Positions 34,505-43,061 of a stretch of DNA of 64,000 nt are shown here, in pieces. The first letter of the stretch is position 1, and each line of letters begins with the position of its first letter. The notes below the pieces were generated by a model that was not told the DNA's origin, searched no databases, and saw only the letters and a list, made by a program, of their open reading frames with translations. The translations under genes were made by a program, and so were the position numbers. The stretch covers positions 10,478,001-10,542,000 of the forward strand of contig NZ_CP107853.1 of assembly GCF_036013525.1 (NCBI RefSeq). The letters are read 5' to 3'. The stretch is from Nonomuraea sp. NBC_00507 (GTDB taxonomy: Bacteria; Actinomycetota; Actinomycetes; Streptosporangiales; Streptosporangiaceae).

Positions 34505-34560
34505 GCTTGCCGACCGGGGAGCGACACGGCACGCCGATCACGACGAGGCTCGCCGACTCC
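34505..34560 (-). pseudogene. UspA gene fragment
   Basis: These 56 bp match positions 48032-48087, inside the intact UspA gene, with only two mismatches. On the minus strand they encode ESASLVVIGVPCRSPVGK, the ATP-binding-loop region of universal stress proteins. Flanking sequence shows no further UspA similarity, so only this piece survives. Confidence 0.8.
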
Positions 34561-34579
34561 ACTCCGCAGCCATCGAGCA

Positions 34580-34601
34580 GGGGACGGGTCGCCCCGTCCC
34601 C
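34580..34601 (+). terminator. Hairpin with short T-rich tail
   Basis: A 9-bp perfect stem (GGGGACGGG with CCCGTCCCC, loop TCGC) is followed by TCTTAC. It could stop transcription coming from the toxin gene, though it lies about 190 bp downstream of it. Between the toxin gene and this site I see no gene apart from the UspA scrap. Confidence 0.4.
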
Positions 34602-34702
34602 TCTTACATCGCCGGACGATATGCCCTCGGGCGTGTGGCAGCCGGAGCCGGGGATGGAAGTGAACGGCCCTGCGGTCGTGACCGCCATCCCTGGCCCTCG
34701 TC

Positions 34703-34924
34703 TTAGTGGGCGAGCTGAGGTTGGAGCGCCGTGTCGAAGGCTCCCGAGCGTGCTTTGTCGAAGAGGTCCTGGAACTGATCGACGCTCATCTAGATGCGCC
34801 GGCCGAAGTCGTCGGTGATGACGACCTCCTGGTCGGACGTCGCTTCGGGGTCGAGGTAGACCTCTGGGCAGCCGCAGTTGCCGCACAGGGTGGCGAGGCG
34901 AGTGAGTCTGCTGTCCTTGGTCAT
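34703..34924 (-). pseudogene. Small Cys-rich protein gene interrupted by an amber codon
   Basis: From the ATG at 34924 (GAGG eight bases upstream) the frame encodes RLATLCGNCGCPEVYLDPEA, then VVITDDFGRRI, then TAG at 34790-34792. The same frame continues as MSVDQFQDLFDKARSGAFDT and stops at 34703. The two parts read as one 73-codon protein with a CxxCxCP metal-type motif. An ATG directly after the TAG could allow reinitiation. Family unknown to me. It lies just upstream of the siderophore-type ABC genes' 3' end. Confidence 0.6.
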
Positions 34925-34951
34925 GGTTACCGCCTCTATGGATCGGTCTCG

Positions 34952-35767
34952 TTAGATGCGTGATGTGCGTTGTGATACGTGCGTGAGCTGGTTGCCTTCA
35001 CGCGTGGGCGAGGCCACCGCGATGTGCGGGCGGCCGGTGATGGGATGCGGGCCGACATGGGCGCGTACGCCGAAGACCTCCTCGATGAACGCGGGCGTCA
35101 GCACCTCCAAGGGCGGCCCTTGCCCGGCCACGCGGCCGTCGCGCAGGACTACGACCTGGTCGGCGTACGCGGCGGCCTGGTCGAGGTCGTGCAGGGCGGC
35201 CAGCAGGGTGAGGCCGAGGGAACGGATGAGATCCAGCAGCAGGAGCTGAGATCCCACGTCCAGGTGGTTGGTGGGTTCGTCGAGCACGAGCAGCGGCGCC
35301 TCCTGAGCCAGGGCGCGGGCGAGCAGGACGCGTTGTCGTTCGCCGCCCGACAGGGTGGTCATCAGCCGGTCGGCGGCCCGGTCCATGCCGACGCGTTCGA
35401 GTGCGGTGGCGACCATCGCGCGGTCGGCCGCGTTCTCCCGGTCGAGCAGCCGTTTGTGGCTGTGGCGGCCCGCGGCGACGACCTCGCCGACGGACAGTCC
35501 GTCGGCGACCTGGTTGTGCTGAGGGAGCACGGCACGATGGCGCGCGGCCTGGCGGGGGCGCATCCGCCACAGGTCCTGGCCGTCCAGTCGGACCACCCCG
35601 CCGGACGGGCGCAGCGACCGGTAGACGGTGCGCAGCAGCGTGGACTTGCCGCTGCCGTTGGGGCCGACGAGCGCGACGAACTCGCCGGGCCCGACGGTCA
35701 GGTGGACGTCGTTCACGATGGGCCGCGCGTCGATGACGGCGCTGACGCCGGCCAGGTCAAGCCGCAT
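34952..35767 (-). CDS. ABC transporter ATP-binding protein, iron-siderophore (FecE) type
   Basis: 271 residues. Walker A is LVGPNGSGKST, the Q loop is PQHNQVAD, the signature is TLSGGERQRV, Walker B is LLVLDEPTNHLD, and the switch His is in LAALHDLDQA. It powers the adjacent FecCD-type permease, and its start overlaps the permease end by 11 bp. The set is the standard binding-protein, permease, ATPase arrangement for uptake of ferric siderophores, haem or cobalamin. Confidence 0.92.
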   Translation of the reverse strand: MRLDLAGVSAVIDARPIVNDVHLTVGPGEFVALVGPNGSGKSTLLRTVYRSLRPSGGVVRLDGQDLWRMRPRQAARHRAVLPQHNQVADGLSVGEVVAAGRHSHKRLLDRENAADRAMVATALERVGMDRAADRLMTTLSGGERQRVLLARALAQEAPLLVLDEPTNHLDVGSQLLLLDLIRSLGLTLLAALHDLDQAAAYADQVVVLRDGRVAGQGPPLEVLTPAFIEEVFGVRAHVGPHPITGRPHIAVASPTREGNQLTHVSQRTSRI

Positions 35768-36851
35768 CGGCGCCTCCGCTCGCCCGGCGGCGCAGCAGCC
35801 ACAGGAAGAACGGCACCCCGAGTCCGGTGGTGAAGATCCCCACCGGCAGTTCGTTCGGCCGGTCGGCGATCCGGGCGGCCAGGTCCACCAGCACCAGGAA
35901 CAGCGCCCCGGCCAGCAGCGACACCGGCAGCACCCGGCGGTGGTCGGCGCCGACGACGAACCTGACCATGTGCGGGACCATCAGCCCGATGAAGCCGATG
36001 CCGCCGACGACGCTGACCACTGTGGCCGTGAGCAGCGACCCGGCCACCAGCAGCCCGATCCTCAGAGCGGCCACCGGAACGCCGATGGCGATGGCGGCCT
36101 CCTCGCCGGCCAGCAGCGCGTTGAGCGCGCGGGCCTGAAGCGTCAACCAGAGCATGCAGGCGACGATCAGCAGGGCGGGCACGCCCAGGTCGGTCCAGGT
36201 GGCGCCGGCGACGCTGCCCATCAGCCAGAACATCATGCCCTGCAGTTCCGTGGGGTTGAGCTGCAGCTGGACGAACGTGGTGGCCGCAGTGCACAGGTAA
36301 CCGACGGCGACCCCGGTCAGCACCAGCCAGGAGTCCAGCAGCCGCCCGGCGCGCTGGGCCAGGACATAGACCAGCAACGCCGAGAGCATGGCAGCGGCGA
36401 ACGCGGCGCCGGTGACGCCGAGCGAGCCGGCCAGCATGGTGCTGCCGATGGCGGGGACCAGCACGGCTCCGAGCGAGGCCGCAGACGACACGCCAAGCAC
36501 GTAGGGATCGGCGAGCGGGTTGCGTACCAGGGCCTGCAACGCGACCCCGGCCACCGACAGGGCGGCGCCGGCGAGCGCGGCCAGCAACGCCCGCGGGGTG
36601 CGGATCTCCCAGACGATCTGGCCGAACAGCGGGTCCGTCTGAGCGCCGCGGCCGGACAGATGCGCCCAGACCACAGCCCAGACCTGGCCAAGCGGGAGAT
36701 TGACCGAGCCGACAGAGATGCCGACCACCAGCGCCGCGACCAGCCCCGCAGCCAAGACGGCCAGCAGCAGGCCCGTCGTCGGTCCAGAGATCAGATGCGG
36801 GCGCCTGGACGGCGCGGGTATGGCGCGCTGGGGCGTCAGGGTGTCAGTCAC
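35757..36851 (-). CDS. FecCD-family ABC permease
   Basis: A 364-residue membrane protein with about ten helices. Family blocks include LPLGQVWAVVWAHLSG, IRTPRALLAALAGAALSVAGVALQ, RNPLADPYVLGVSSAASLGA, and GGIGFIGLMVPHMVRFVVGADHR. These match BtuC/FhuB/FecCD permeases for iron-siderophore, haem or cobalamin. Only one permease gene is present, so it probably forms a homodimer. Both its ends overlap neighbouring genes (8 bp and 11 bp), indicating one operon. Confidence 0.93.
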   Translation of the reverse strand: MTDTLTPQRAIPAPSRRPHLISGPTTGLLLAVLAAGLVAALVVGISVGSVNLPLGQVWAVVWAHLSGRGAQTDPLFGQIVWEIRTPRALLAALAGAALSVAGVALQALVRNPLADPYVLGVSSAASLGAVLVPAIGSTMLAGSLGVTGAAFAAAMLSALLVYVLAQRAGRLLDSWLVLTGVAVGYLCTAATTFVQLQLNPTELQGMMFWLMGSVAGATWTDLGVPALLIVACMLWLTLQARALNALLAGEEAAIAIGVPVAALRIGLLVAGSLLTATVVSVVGGIGFIGLMVPHMVRFVVGADHRRVLPVSLLAGALFLVLVDLAARIADRPNELPVGIFTTGLGVPFFLWLLRRRASGGADAA

Positions 36852-37929
36852 CGGGATGGACCACCTTGGAGATCTTCTCCACGGCCCAGGCGTTGAGCGG
36901 GCCGAGATACACGCCGTCGGACACCACCGTGTACGTCTTCGTCTTCGAGGCGGCCCAGTGAGGGTAGGCGGCGAACAGCTTGGCCGCTTCCTCGTCCCCC
37001 TTCTCGTCCGGGGTGAACAGCCCGACCACCAGCACGTCCACCTGCGCGGTAGCGAGCTGCTCCCGGTTGAGGGTGCGGGTCATGTCCGAGGTCTGGCCGG
37101 CGAAGGCGTTGACACCGCCGGCGGCCTTGATCACATCATCGTAGATGCCGCCGGTCATCACGGCGGGCAGCCCGTTGGCGTTCATCATGGCCATACCGGG
37201 ATAGGCGATGAGCACCTTCTTGGCGGGCCGGCCCGCGACTCGCCCGCGTACGGCCTCCACGCGGGCACGCAGCTTGCCGATCAGGTCGAACGCGCGTTGC
37301 TGGACATCGAACACCCGCCCCAGCAGGCTGATGAACTCAAGAGAAGAGTTGATCGACTGGTTCTGGTACGCGCGCTTCTCCTCCGGCGTCGCCTCGGGCT
37401 TGCCCAGCGCGCAGTTGACCGGGTTGACCAGCGAGATGATCCCTGCCGCGGCGAGCTGCTCACGGGTGGCGAAGCCCCTCTTGGCGTCGAACCCACCCGA
37501 CCAGGTGGACACCACCAGGTCGGGCTTGAGCTTGAGCACCTGCTCGGCGGGGACGTCGAAGTTCTTGTTCATCGTCAGCCCGCCGGTCGGCAGCACCTTG
37601 ATCTTGGCGATCATGGACGGGTCGTCGGAGACGCCATAGCTCTGGGCGTTGGCCAGGATGCTCTTCTCCAGGCCGAGCAGGATGAAGCTCTCCACCTCTC
37701 CCACGCTGGTCCCGTTGAGGATCAGTACATGCTGTGGTGGCCGCTGAAAGGTGACCTTCATGCCGCAGTTGTCGAAGGTCAGCGGATAGGTGGTCCGGCC
37801 GGCGGACGCGGCGGCGGTGACGGTCGGCTCACTGGAGGAGCCGGCGGCGGCGCCGCAGCCGGTGGTGGTCAGGGCCGCGAGCGCGGACAGCGCGGCGGCC
37901 AGGGGGCGGCGGAAACGACAAGGTCTCAT
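36844..37929 (-). CDS. Iron-siderophore-type ABC substrate-binding lipoprotein
   Basis: 361 residues. The signal peptide ends in a lipobox (LTTTGCGA, Cys25), so it is membrane-anchored on the outside. The mature part has the class III binding-protein layout, for example RPPQHVLILNGTSVGEVESFILLG, LKPDLVVSTWSG, and the long linking helix SLEFISLLGRVFDVQQRAFDLIGKL. It is the first gene of the operon. The 278 bp upstream (37930-38207) hold no convincing iron box and no gene that I can support. The ligand could be a siderophore, haem or another metal complex. Confidence 0.88.
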   Translation of the reverse strand: MRPCRFRRPLAAALSALAALTTTGCGAAAGSSSEPTVTAAASAGRTTYPLTFDNCGMKVTFQRPPQHVLILNGTSVGEVESFILLGLEKSILANAQSYGVSDDPSMIAKIKVLPTGGLTMNKNFDVPAEQVLKLKPDLVVSTWSGGFDAKRGFATREQLAAAGIISLVNPVNCALGKPEATPEEKRAYQNQSINSSLEFISLLGRVFDVQQRAFDLIGKLRARVEAVRGRVAGRPAKKVLIAYPGMAMMNANGLPAVMTGGIYDDVIKAAGGVNAFAGQTSDMTRTLNREQLATAQVDVLVVGLFTPDEKGDEEAAKLFAAYPHWAASKTKTYTVVSDGVYLGPLNAWAVEKISKVVHPGD

Positions 37930-38207
37930 CGGAATGTGTGCTCTCTACGGGTTGGAGGTACGCGTGCCCGCACCGATGGCGACCGGTGGGGGTTGTCGTC
38001 AGAGGAACCGCAGCCAGCAACAACGATGGCGATGGTGATCAGTGCATGCCAAGGAAGACATCGCCGGATCCCGGACATGCCGCGATGACGCCCCGTCGAG
38101 GTGACGCATCGCGAACAGACCGAGCGACACGGCCAATGGCACGCTCGGCGAGCAAGCTATGACGTGAATCAAGGGCCGGCTCACACGGAAGGCACTCGAT
38201 CACCCGA

Positions 38208-38813
38208 TCACGCAGCCAGTGCGGTTCCCGCGCGCCTTCCAGGGGGCCCTCGCCGTACAAGGGCATGTCTGAGGAAAAGCCGGATGCACGCGGCCTCGTC
38301 CTCTCCCGCGCACACAGTCGCATGTTGTTCGCGGGAGGCGCACCCGGCCGCCATCAACAGCAGGACCAGTAGCGGGCGCAGCACCCAGCCGGCCAGCTGC
38401 CGCACCAGGGCGCACAGGCCCGCCTCGACCCAGCGCAGCCATACGGAGGTCAGCAGCACGGCCGTCGCGTGCATGAGCAGCATCCCCGAGCTCGTGGAGC
38501 CCGCGTGGTCCAGCTGGCTCATATCCATGCCCGGTGTGTGCACATGGTGTGCCATCGTCGGCCGGTCCGTGTTCCGAGTGAGCAGGACATGCAGGATGAC
38601 CTGTGACAAGGCCGTGGCGGGCAGGATGGAGCTCAGGCTGCGTTCGCGTCCGGTCAACGCCAGTGCGGGCAGCAGGAGGAGCAGGAAGCCCTGCGAGGCC
38701 GACGCCGGATCGAAGGAGCCCCCACCAGCAAGGTGCCCGAGCACGGCCAGGGCGGCGCACGTGGCGGCGAAGCTCGCCGCGCGCACCCACCGCACCACCG
38801 AGAACGGACCCAT
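38208..38813 (-). CDS. Small His/Met-rich membrane protein, paralogue of the divergent gene
   Basis: About 201 residues with four or five hydrophobic helices. An outside loop reads TMAHHVHTPGMDMSQLDHAG, rich in His and Met, and is followed by SGMLLMHATAVLLTSVWLRWVEAGLCALVRQL. The C-terminus carries RRGPPGRR. The same plan (His/Met loop, GMLLxHAxxxLLxxxWL, terminal RGPP) is found in the divergent gene at 38946 and in the broken copy at 41010, so this is a local family. His/Met loops suggest copper or another soft metal. I do not recognise a named family. Confidence 0.65.
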   Translation of the reverse strand: MGPFSVVRWVRAASFAATCAALAVLGHLAGGGSFDPASASQGFLLLLLPALALTGRERSLSSILPATALSQVILHVLLTRNTDRPTMAHHVHTPGMDMSQLDHAGSTSSGMLLMHATAVLLTSVWLRWVEAGLCALVRQLAGWVLRPLLVLLLMAAGCASREQHATVCAGEDEAACIRLFLRHALVRRGPPGRRAGTALAA

Positions 38814-38945
38814 ACCGAGAAGATCCTCCCACACCACGGCCGAGGCCTGGAGATGGCTTATGAGGGAGATACGCAGCCTGCGCGTGCTCGGTTCAGCTCG
38901 CGGCTTCCGCTGGTCACTGTGCCGATCACGTGGCACCATGGCCGC

Positions 38946-39497
38946 GTGCATGCCGGTCAGCCCCTCTTGCGCGCGATGCGTTCCGCGGTGTTCGCGGCGG
39001 TGTGCGTGCTGGTCTCGGCTGCACTGCACGGGTTCGCCGGAGGCGAGCCTGTGCGCCCGGGCACGTTGCTCGGCGCGATGGCGCTGGCCTGGACGGGCGC
39101 GTTCCTGCTCGGAGGCCGCCAGCGTGGGATGGACGTGCTGCTCGGGGCGTGTTTCGCCACGCAGTACGGCATGCACCACATGTTCAGCGCAGGGGCCCCG
39201 GTTCCACCGCACGAACACGGCACCGGTCTGGGCATGCTGCTGGTGCACGCCATGACGGCGCTCCTGTCGGCCTGGTGGCTGGAGCGGGGTGAGTCGGCTC
39301 TGGCCGTCCTGCTGCATCTGGCCATCGCCTCCATCGGCCGCTGGTGGTGCGCCCTGCTGGTCCTGGCGGCCGGGCTGATCGAGGGAGGGCTCCACGGCCG
39401 CCGGCCGCCGCGGGACGGTCACGTGCCCTTCCCGCAGTCCCTGTTCGCGGCGGCGATCTCCCGGCGGGGCCCACCCGCGCGTTTCTCTCTCGTCTGA
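38946..39497 (+). CDS. Small His-rich membrane protein, paralogue of the divergent gene
   Basis: About 183 residues from the GTG at 38946. The start is uncertain: the frame is open to 38733, with an ATG at 38853 and another at 38976. Four membrane segments begin with SAVFAAVCVLVSAALHGFAGG. The loop reads QYGMHHMFSAGAPVPPHEHG, then GMLLVHAMTALLSAWWLERGESALAVLLHL, and the end is SRRGPPARFSLV. It precedes the PepSY gene by about 100 bp on the same strand. The His-rich loop and neighbours suggest a role in copper or other metal handling, which is inference. Confidence 0.65.
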   Translation: MHAGQPLLRAMRSAVFAAVCVLVSAALHGFAGGEPVRPGTLLGAMALAWTGAFLLGGRQRGMDVLLGACFATQYGMHHMFSAGAPVPPHEHGTGLGMLLVHAMTALLSAWWLERGESALAVLLHLAIASIGRWWCALLVLAAGLIEGGLHGRRPPRDGHVPFPQSLFAAAISRRGPPARFSLV

Positions 39498-39595
39498 TCT
39501 GGTCTCCCGGGGCCGCGGCCTGTCGTGCCGCCGCCTCTTCCACCGCCGTGCCTGCGGCGGAACCCGCGTCCCCCTTGTGAGCGGAGAAACGCCTC

Positions 39596-40993
39596 ATGAC
39601 CTCTACCGTCGACGCCACCGAGCACGCCCGCCCCCCATCTCCTGAGCGCCCGGCGTCCTGGACCGCGCTGCGCCCGCTGGTGCTGCGACTGCACTTCTTC
39701 GCCGGCATCCTCATCGCCCCCTTCCTGCTCATCGGCGGCGGCACCGGCCTGCTGTACGCCGCCTCCTTCCAGATCGAGCAGGTCGTCTACCAGCATGAGC
39801 TCACCGCGCCCGCCGGCCAGACCACACTCCCCCTGAGCCGGCAGGTCGAAGCGGCCCGCGCAGCGCATCCCGCGGGCGCAACCACGGCGGTACGGCCCGC
39901 CGCCGAACCCGGCCAGACCACCCGCGTGCTGATGGACCAGCCGGGACTGGCCGAGAGCACACAACTGGCGGTCTTCGTCGATCCCCACACCGGCCAGGTA
40001 CGCGGCACGCTGGAGAGCTACGGCAGCTCAGGCGCGCTGCCCGTACGGGCCTGGATCTCCCACCTCCATCGCCACCTGCACCTGGGAGAGCCGGGACGGA
40101 TCTACAGCGAACTGGCCGCCAGCTGGCTGTGGGTTGTCGCGCTCGGCGGCCTGGCCCTGTGGATCACCCGGCGCCGCCGCAACCGGCGCCACCTCATCGT
40201 CCCCGACCGCGCCGCCCGTGGACCGCGGCGCACGCTGTCCTGGCACGGCTCGGTCGGCCTGTGGGCGGTGCTCGGCCTGCTGCTCCTGTCCGCCACCGGC
40301 CTCACCTGGTCAAAGTACGCCGGGGAGAACGTCGACGAGCTACGCGCCGCGCTCAAGTGGGCGACGCCGTCGATCAGCACCTCGGGCGGCGACCACGCCG
40401 CGCACACAGCCGCGGGAGGACATGCCGCGCATGCGGGGACCGATGTCGGGGTGGACCGCGTCGCCCAGGCCGCCGCCAGCAAGGGTCTGTGGGGCCCCTT
40501 GGAGATCGTCTGGCCCGGTGAACCCGGCGAACCGTATCTGGTCAAGGAGATCGACAAGACCGCGCCCACCCGCCTGGACCAGGTCGCCGTCGACGCCACC
40601 ACCGGCCAGGTGACCGCCGAACTGCGCTTCGCCGACTACCCACTGGCTGCCAAGCTCACCCGGTGGGGCATCGACGGGCACATGGGGCTGCTGTTCGGCC
40701 TGGCCAACCAGATCCTCCTCGCCGCGCTCGCCATCGGCCTGATCACCCTGATCGTGCTCGGCTACCGGATGTGGTGGCGTCGGCGGCCCACCCGCGGCTT
40801 CGGCAAGCCGTACCCGCGGGGCGGCCGGCGGCAGGCGCACTGGGCCCTGCTGGCGCCGCTGGGCCTGCTCGCCGTCGCCGTCGGGGTCTTCCTGCCGCTG
40901 ATGGGGATCTCGCTGGCGGCGTTCCTGGTGATCGACGTCCTGCTCGGGCTCCGCGCCAGGGCAGGCTCCCGGGCGGCGCCGCGGCAGCCATGA
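39596..40993 (+). CDS. PepSY-associated transmembrane protein
   Basis: 465 residues. The first helix, LRLHFFAGILIAPFLLIGGGTGLLYA, and the C-terminal GYRMWWRRRPTRGFGKP are typical of PepSY_TM (PiuB-like) proteins, which sit beside iron and copper uptake genes and may reduce metal complexes. Two PepSY-like segments are visible (FVDPHTGQVRGTLESYG and VAVDATTGQVTAELRFADYPL). An outside loop near residue 265 is His-rich (GGDHAAHTAAGGHAAHAG), and HLHRHLHLGEPGR is a further His cluster. Both could bind metal. It stands between the small membrane protein and the remains of a third copy. Confidence 0.88.
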   Translation: MTSTVDATEHARPPSPERPASWTALRPLVLRLHFFAGILIAPFLLIGGGTGLLYAASFQIEQVVYQHELTAPAGQTTLPLSRQVEAARAAHPAGATTAVRPAAEPGQTTRVLMDQPGLAESTQLAVFVDPHTGQVRGTLESYGSSGALPVRAWISHLHRHLHLGEPGRIYSELAASWLWVVALGGLALWITRRRRNRRHLIVPDRAARGPRRTLSWHGSVGLWAVLGLLLLSATGLTWSKYAGENVDELRAALKWATPSISTSGGDHAAHTAAGGHAAHAGTDVGVDRVAQAAASKGLWGPLEIVWPGEPGEPYLVKEIDKTAPTRLDQVAVDATTGQVTAELRFADYPLAAKLTRWGIDGHMGLLFGLANQILLAALAIGLITLIVLGYRMWWRRRPTRGFGKPYPRGGRRQAHWALLAPLGLLAVAVGVFLPLMGISLAAFLVIDVLLGLRARAGSRAAPRQP

Positions 40994-41009
40994 TGCAACT
41001 GCGTCCCCC

Positions 41010-41448
41010 GTGGAGCCGGTTCTGCGCGTGGCGCGGGCCTCCGTCTTCGCGGTGGTCTGCGTCCTCGTCTCTGCGGGCGGACATGTCTTCGCCGGCGGGG
41101 CCCGGTCACACCGGACGTGATGGTCGTCGGCGCGGCGGGGGCAGGCGCGCTCCCGACCTCTCAGCCCGCCACGGCCACATCAGCCTGGGCATGGCGTTGA
41201 TCCATCTGACGGTGGCCTGGCTGTGCGGGTGGTGGTTGCATCGGGGCGAGAGTGCGTTCTGGCTCCTGCTGCGTGTGTGGGGTGCGGCGCCACTTGCCGC
41301 TCCGCGCTGGCCGCTGGCCACACCCTTTGCCGCTCCCGCCCCCGACCGGCTGCTCATCGCCCGTGACCGGCCGGTGTCGTGTTCCCCCTCTCAGCTCACT
41401 GCCGTCTTTCGCCTACGCGGTCCTCCTGCCCTTCATCACGTCGGCTGA
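41010..41448 (+). pseudogene. Frameshifted third copy of the His/Met-rich membrane protein
   Basis: From the GTG at 41010 one frame reads ASVFAVVCVLVSAGGHVFAGG, almost the same as the intact gene's first helix, and then hits a TGA. From about 41180 another frame gives HISLGMALIHLTVAWLCGWW followed by LHRGESAFWLLL, the matching later part, and ends LRGPPALHHVG at 41448. The middle is missing. A deletion with frameshift has destroyed the gene. Confidence 0.75.
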
Positions 41449-41467
41449 GGGCCGCAGCCTGATCGCG

Positions 41468-41892
41468 ATGGCGCTTGGCTGCGCGTTCCTCGTCCTCACC
41501 GCTTCGCCGGCCCTCGCTCACGACCAGCTCAAGCGCAGCTCCCCCGCCAAGAACGCCAAGGTGGCGTCGCTGGAGGAGATCGAGCTCGAATACAGCGCCC
41601 GCGTCAGATTCCCCACCGTCGTCCTGCGCAAGGCCGGGGGCGGGTCGGTCAACCTCGGAAAACCCCGCATCCCACACCGAGCCCTACCAGCTCAGAGACC
41701 GCATCGTCGCCTGCTGCTCGGACGCCTGCCGCCTCCTCCAGCCCTGCCGCGTCTGCCGCTTCCCCCGCTTCGGCACAGGAGGCGGCACAGGGTATGCCCG
41801 CGTGGCTGTGGGGGGTCGGCGTGGCCCTCGTGCTGGCGGGCCTTGGCATCTGGCTGTGGAGCAGGCGCGCCGGCACCTCCGACTCCGCATGA
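41468..41892 (+). pseudogene. copC: Broken copC-like gene
   Basis: The ATG at 41468 opens a signal peptide (MALGCAFLVLTASPALAHD) and the first half of a CopC domain (LKRSSPAKNAKVASLEEIEL, then EYSARVRFPTVVLRKAGGG). After about 41660 CopC similarity ends. In another frame an Ala/Ser/Pro linker leads to PAWLWGVGVALVLAGLGIWL and a basic tail ending at 41892, the usual C-terminal anchor. The second half of the copper-binding domain is missing and the frame is shifted. CopC binds copper outside the membrane. Confidence 0.75.
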
Positions 41893-42144
41893 GCGCCGGA
41901 CCCGCCGTCGATATCCCGCCTGAGAGCCGTAGGTAGCGGCTGACAGCACTCGGCCGACAGCACCGCACCGCCACCGCCGGTCGCGGTCGACCAGTGCCGA
42001 CCCACCGTGCGCAGCGACGACCCGAGGCGGGAACGGGCCCAGTACGAACCCCGGCCAGCACGGCGGACAGCGGTGGTCCAGTGGGCTCCTCAACGCGTAG
42101 AGCGGCCACGATTGCCCTGCTACATTGTTGCAGATGATTTGCAG

Positions 42145-42681
42145 GTGCATTTAAATGGCATCAGAACGGCGAGCAGGGACGACCTCGACGAGGCGCGGGC
42201 CGTGATGCTCGACACCGTCTACCGGGACTTCGGCACGAGATACGTGCCGCGCTGGCACGGCGACATCATCGACCCGGAGCGCCTCTACCTAGCCCCGCCC
42301 CGGCACACGCTGCTGGTGGCCGTCGACGAGCGGGACGGGACGATGGCTGCCACGGCAGCACTGGACGCGCGCGGGCCCACGCACCCGCCAACTCCCCGCT
42401 GGCTGGCGGAGCGTTACCCGTCGGGCGAGACCGCGCAACTGCGGCGGGTGTACGTGCGGCCTGAGCACCGGCGGCGCGGGCTGGCCCGGCGGCTGGTCGC
42501 CGAGCTGCTGGCGTTCGCGAAGGCCGACGGCGGCTACCGGTCGGTCTACCTGCACACGTATCCGCACTCGCCGGGCGCGATGGGCCTGTGGCGGTCGCTG
42601 GGCACGGTGGTTTGCGACGAGCGCGATGAGGTGCCCGGCGGCGGGAGCGGCATCGTTCACTTCGAGATCCCGATGACGTGA
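42145..42681 (+). CDS. GNAT family N-acetyltransferase
   Basis: About 178 residues from the GTG at 42145. The acetyl-CoA binding region reads AQLRRVYVRPEHRRRGLARRLVAELLAFAKADG, followed by the SVYLHTYPHSPGAMGLWRSLGTVV helix. It transfers an acetyl group to an unknown acceptor. The start is uncertain: the frame is open to 42007, but the upstream part is not protein-like. An AT-rich stretch (42119-42157) precedes it. The 250 bp between the copC remnant and this gene hold nothing I can identify. Confidence 0.75.
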   Translation: MHLNGIRTASRDDLDEARAVMLDTVYRDFGTRYVPRWHGDIIDPERLYLAPPRHTLLVAVDERDGTMAATAALDARGPTHPPTPRWLAERYPSGETAQLRRVYVRPEHRRRGLARRLVAELLAFAKADGGYRSVYLHTYPHSPGAMGLWRSLGTVVCDERDEVPGGGSGIVHFEIPMT

Positions 42682-42696
42682 CACCTCAATTCAAAA

Positions 42697-42711
42697 TGAA
42701 AACCATAATCA
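42697..42711. promoter_or_regulatory. Zur/Fur-like box before the decayed ABC operon
   Basis: TGAAAACCATAATCA matches the actinobacterial Zur consensus TGAAAATCATTTTCA at 12 of 15 positions. It lies in an AT-rich island 68 bp before the lipoprotein start and just before a TACTCT box. It suggests that the former operon was controlled by zinc or a related metal. That is inference from the motif. Confidence 0.55.
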
Positions 42712-42778
42712 GGCTACTCTTCCAGATGTGCTCCATAGCCGGGACACCGGAAAGTCGAGAAAGACAAGAACGCGAACC

Positions 42779-43061
42779 ATGGGAACCCCCCGCCGTCGGC
42801 TGATAGCCGGCCTCCTCCTCGCCCCGCTCCTGTCCGGTTGCTTCGCCTCCCCCGACGGCTCGTTGTCCGCGAACTCCTCCGGCTCAGGAGAGGGTGACCG
42901 GCTGCGCGTAGCGCTCGCCTTCCCATCCACGCAGAACTTCTCCCCGTATGGCGACGACGCCTATCTCCTGTCCCGGCTCGGCGTCTCGGAAGGCCTGACC
43001 CAGCTGGATGCCAACGGCACCGCGGCCCCGGCACTCGCCGAGTCCTGGAGCGCCGAGAACG
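42779..43061 (+). pseudogene. N-terminal remnant of a nickel/oligopeptide-type ABC binding lipoprotein
   Basis: The ATG at 42779 starts a lipoprotein signal (MGTPRRRLIAGLLLAPLLSGC). About 75 residues of a family 5 binding protein follow, including RLRVALAFPSTQNFSPYGDDA and SRLGVSEGLTQLDANGTAAP then ALAESW. At about 43060 the sequence jumps into the middle of a permease in another frame. Roughly 400 residues of the binding protein are missing, so this is a deletion remnant. Confidence 0.75.

Noticed and set aside
35628..36896. Plus-strand frame across the FecCD permease
   Set aside because: It is a Gln/Gly/His/Arg-rich antisense frame; the permease motifs lie on the minus strand.
37930..38207. 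Cobalamin riboswitch or iron box upstream of the siderophore-type operon
   Set aside because: I looked for a B12-box-like core and a TTAGGTTAGG-type palindrome and found neither convincingly.
38733..38945. Longer N-terminus for the His-rich membrane protein at 38946
   Set aside because: The extra residues are Arg/His/Pro rich, overlap the divergent gene's start region, and have no better ribosome site.
42007..42144. N-terminal extension of the GNAT protein
   Set aside because: It is basic low-complexity sequence without homology to the fold, which begins just after 42145.
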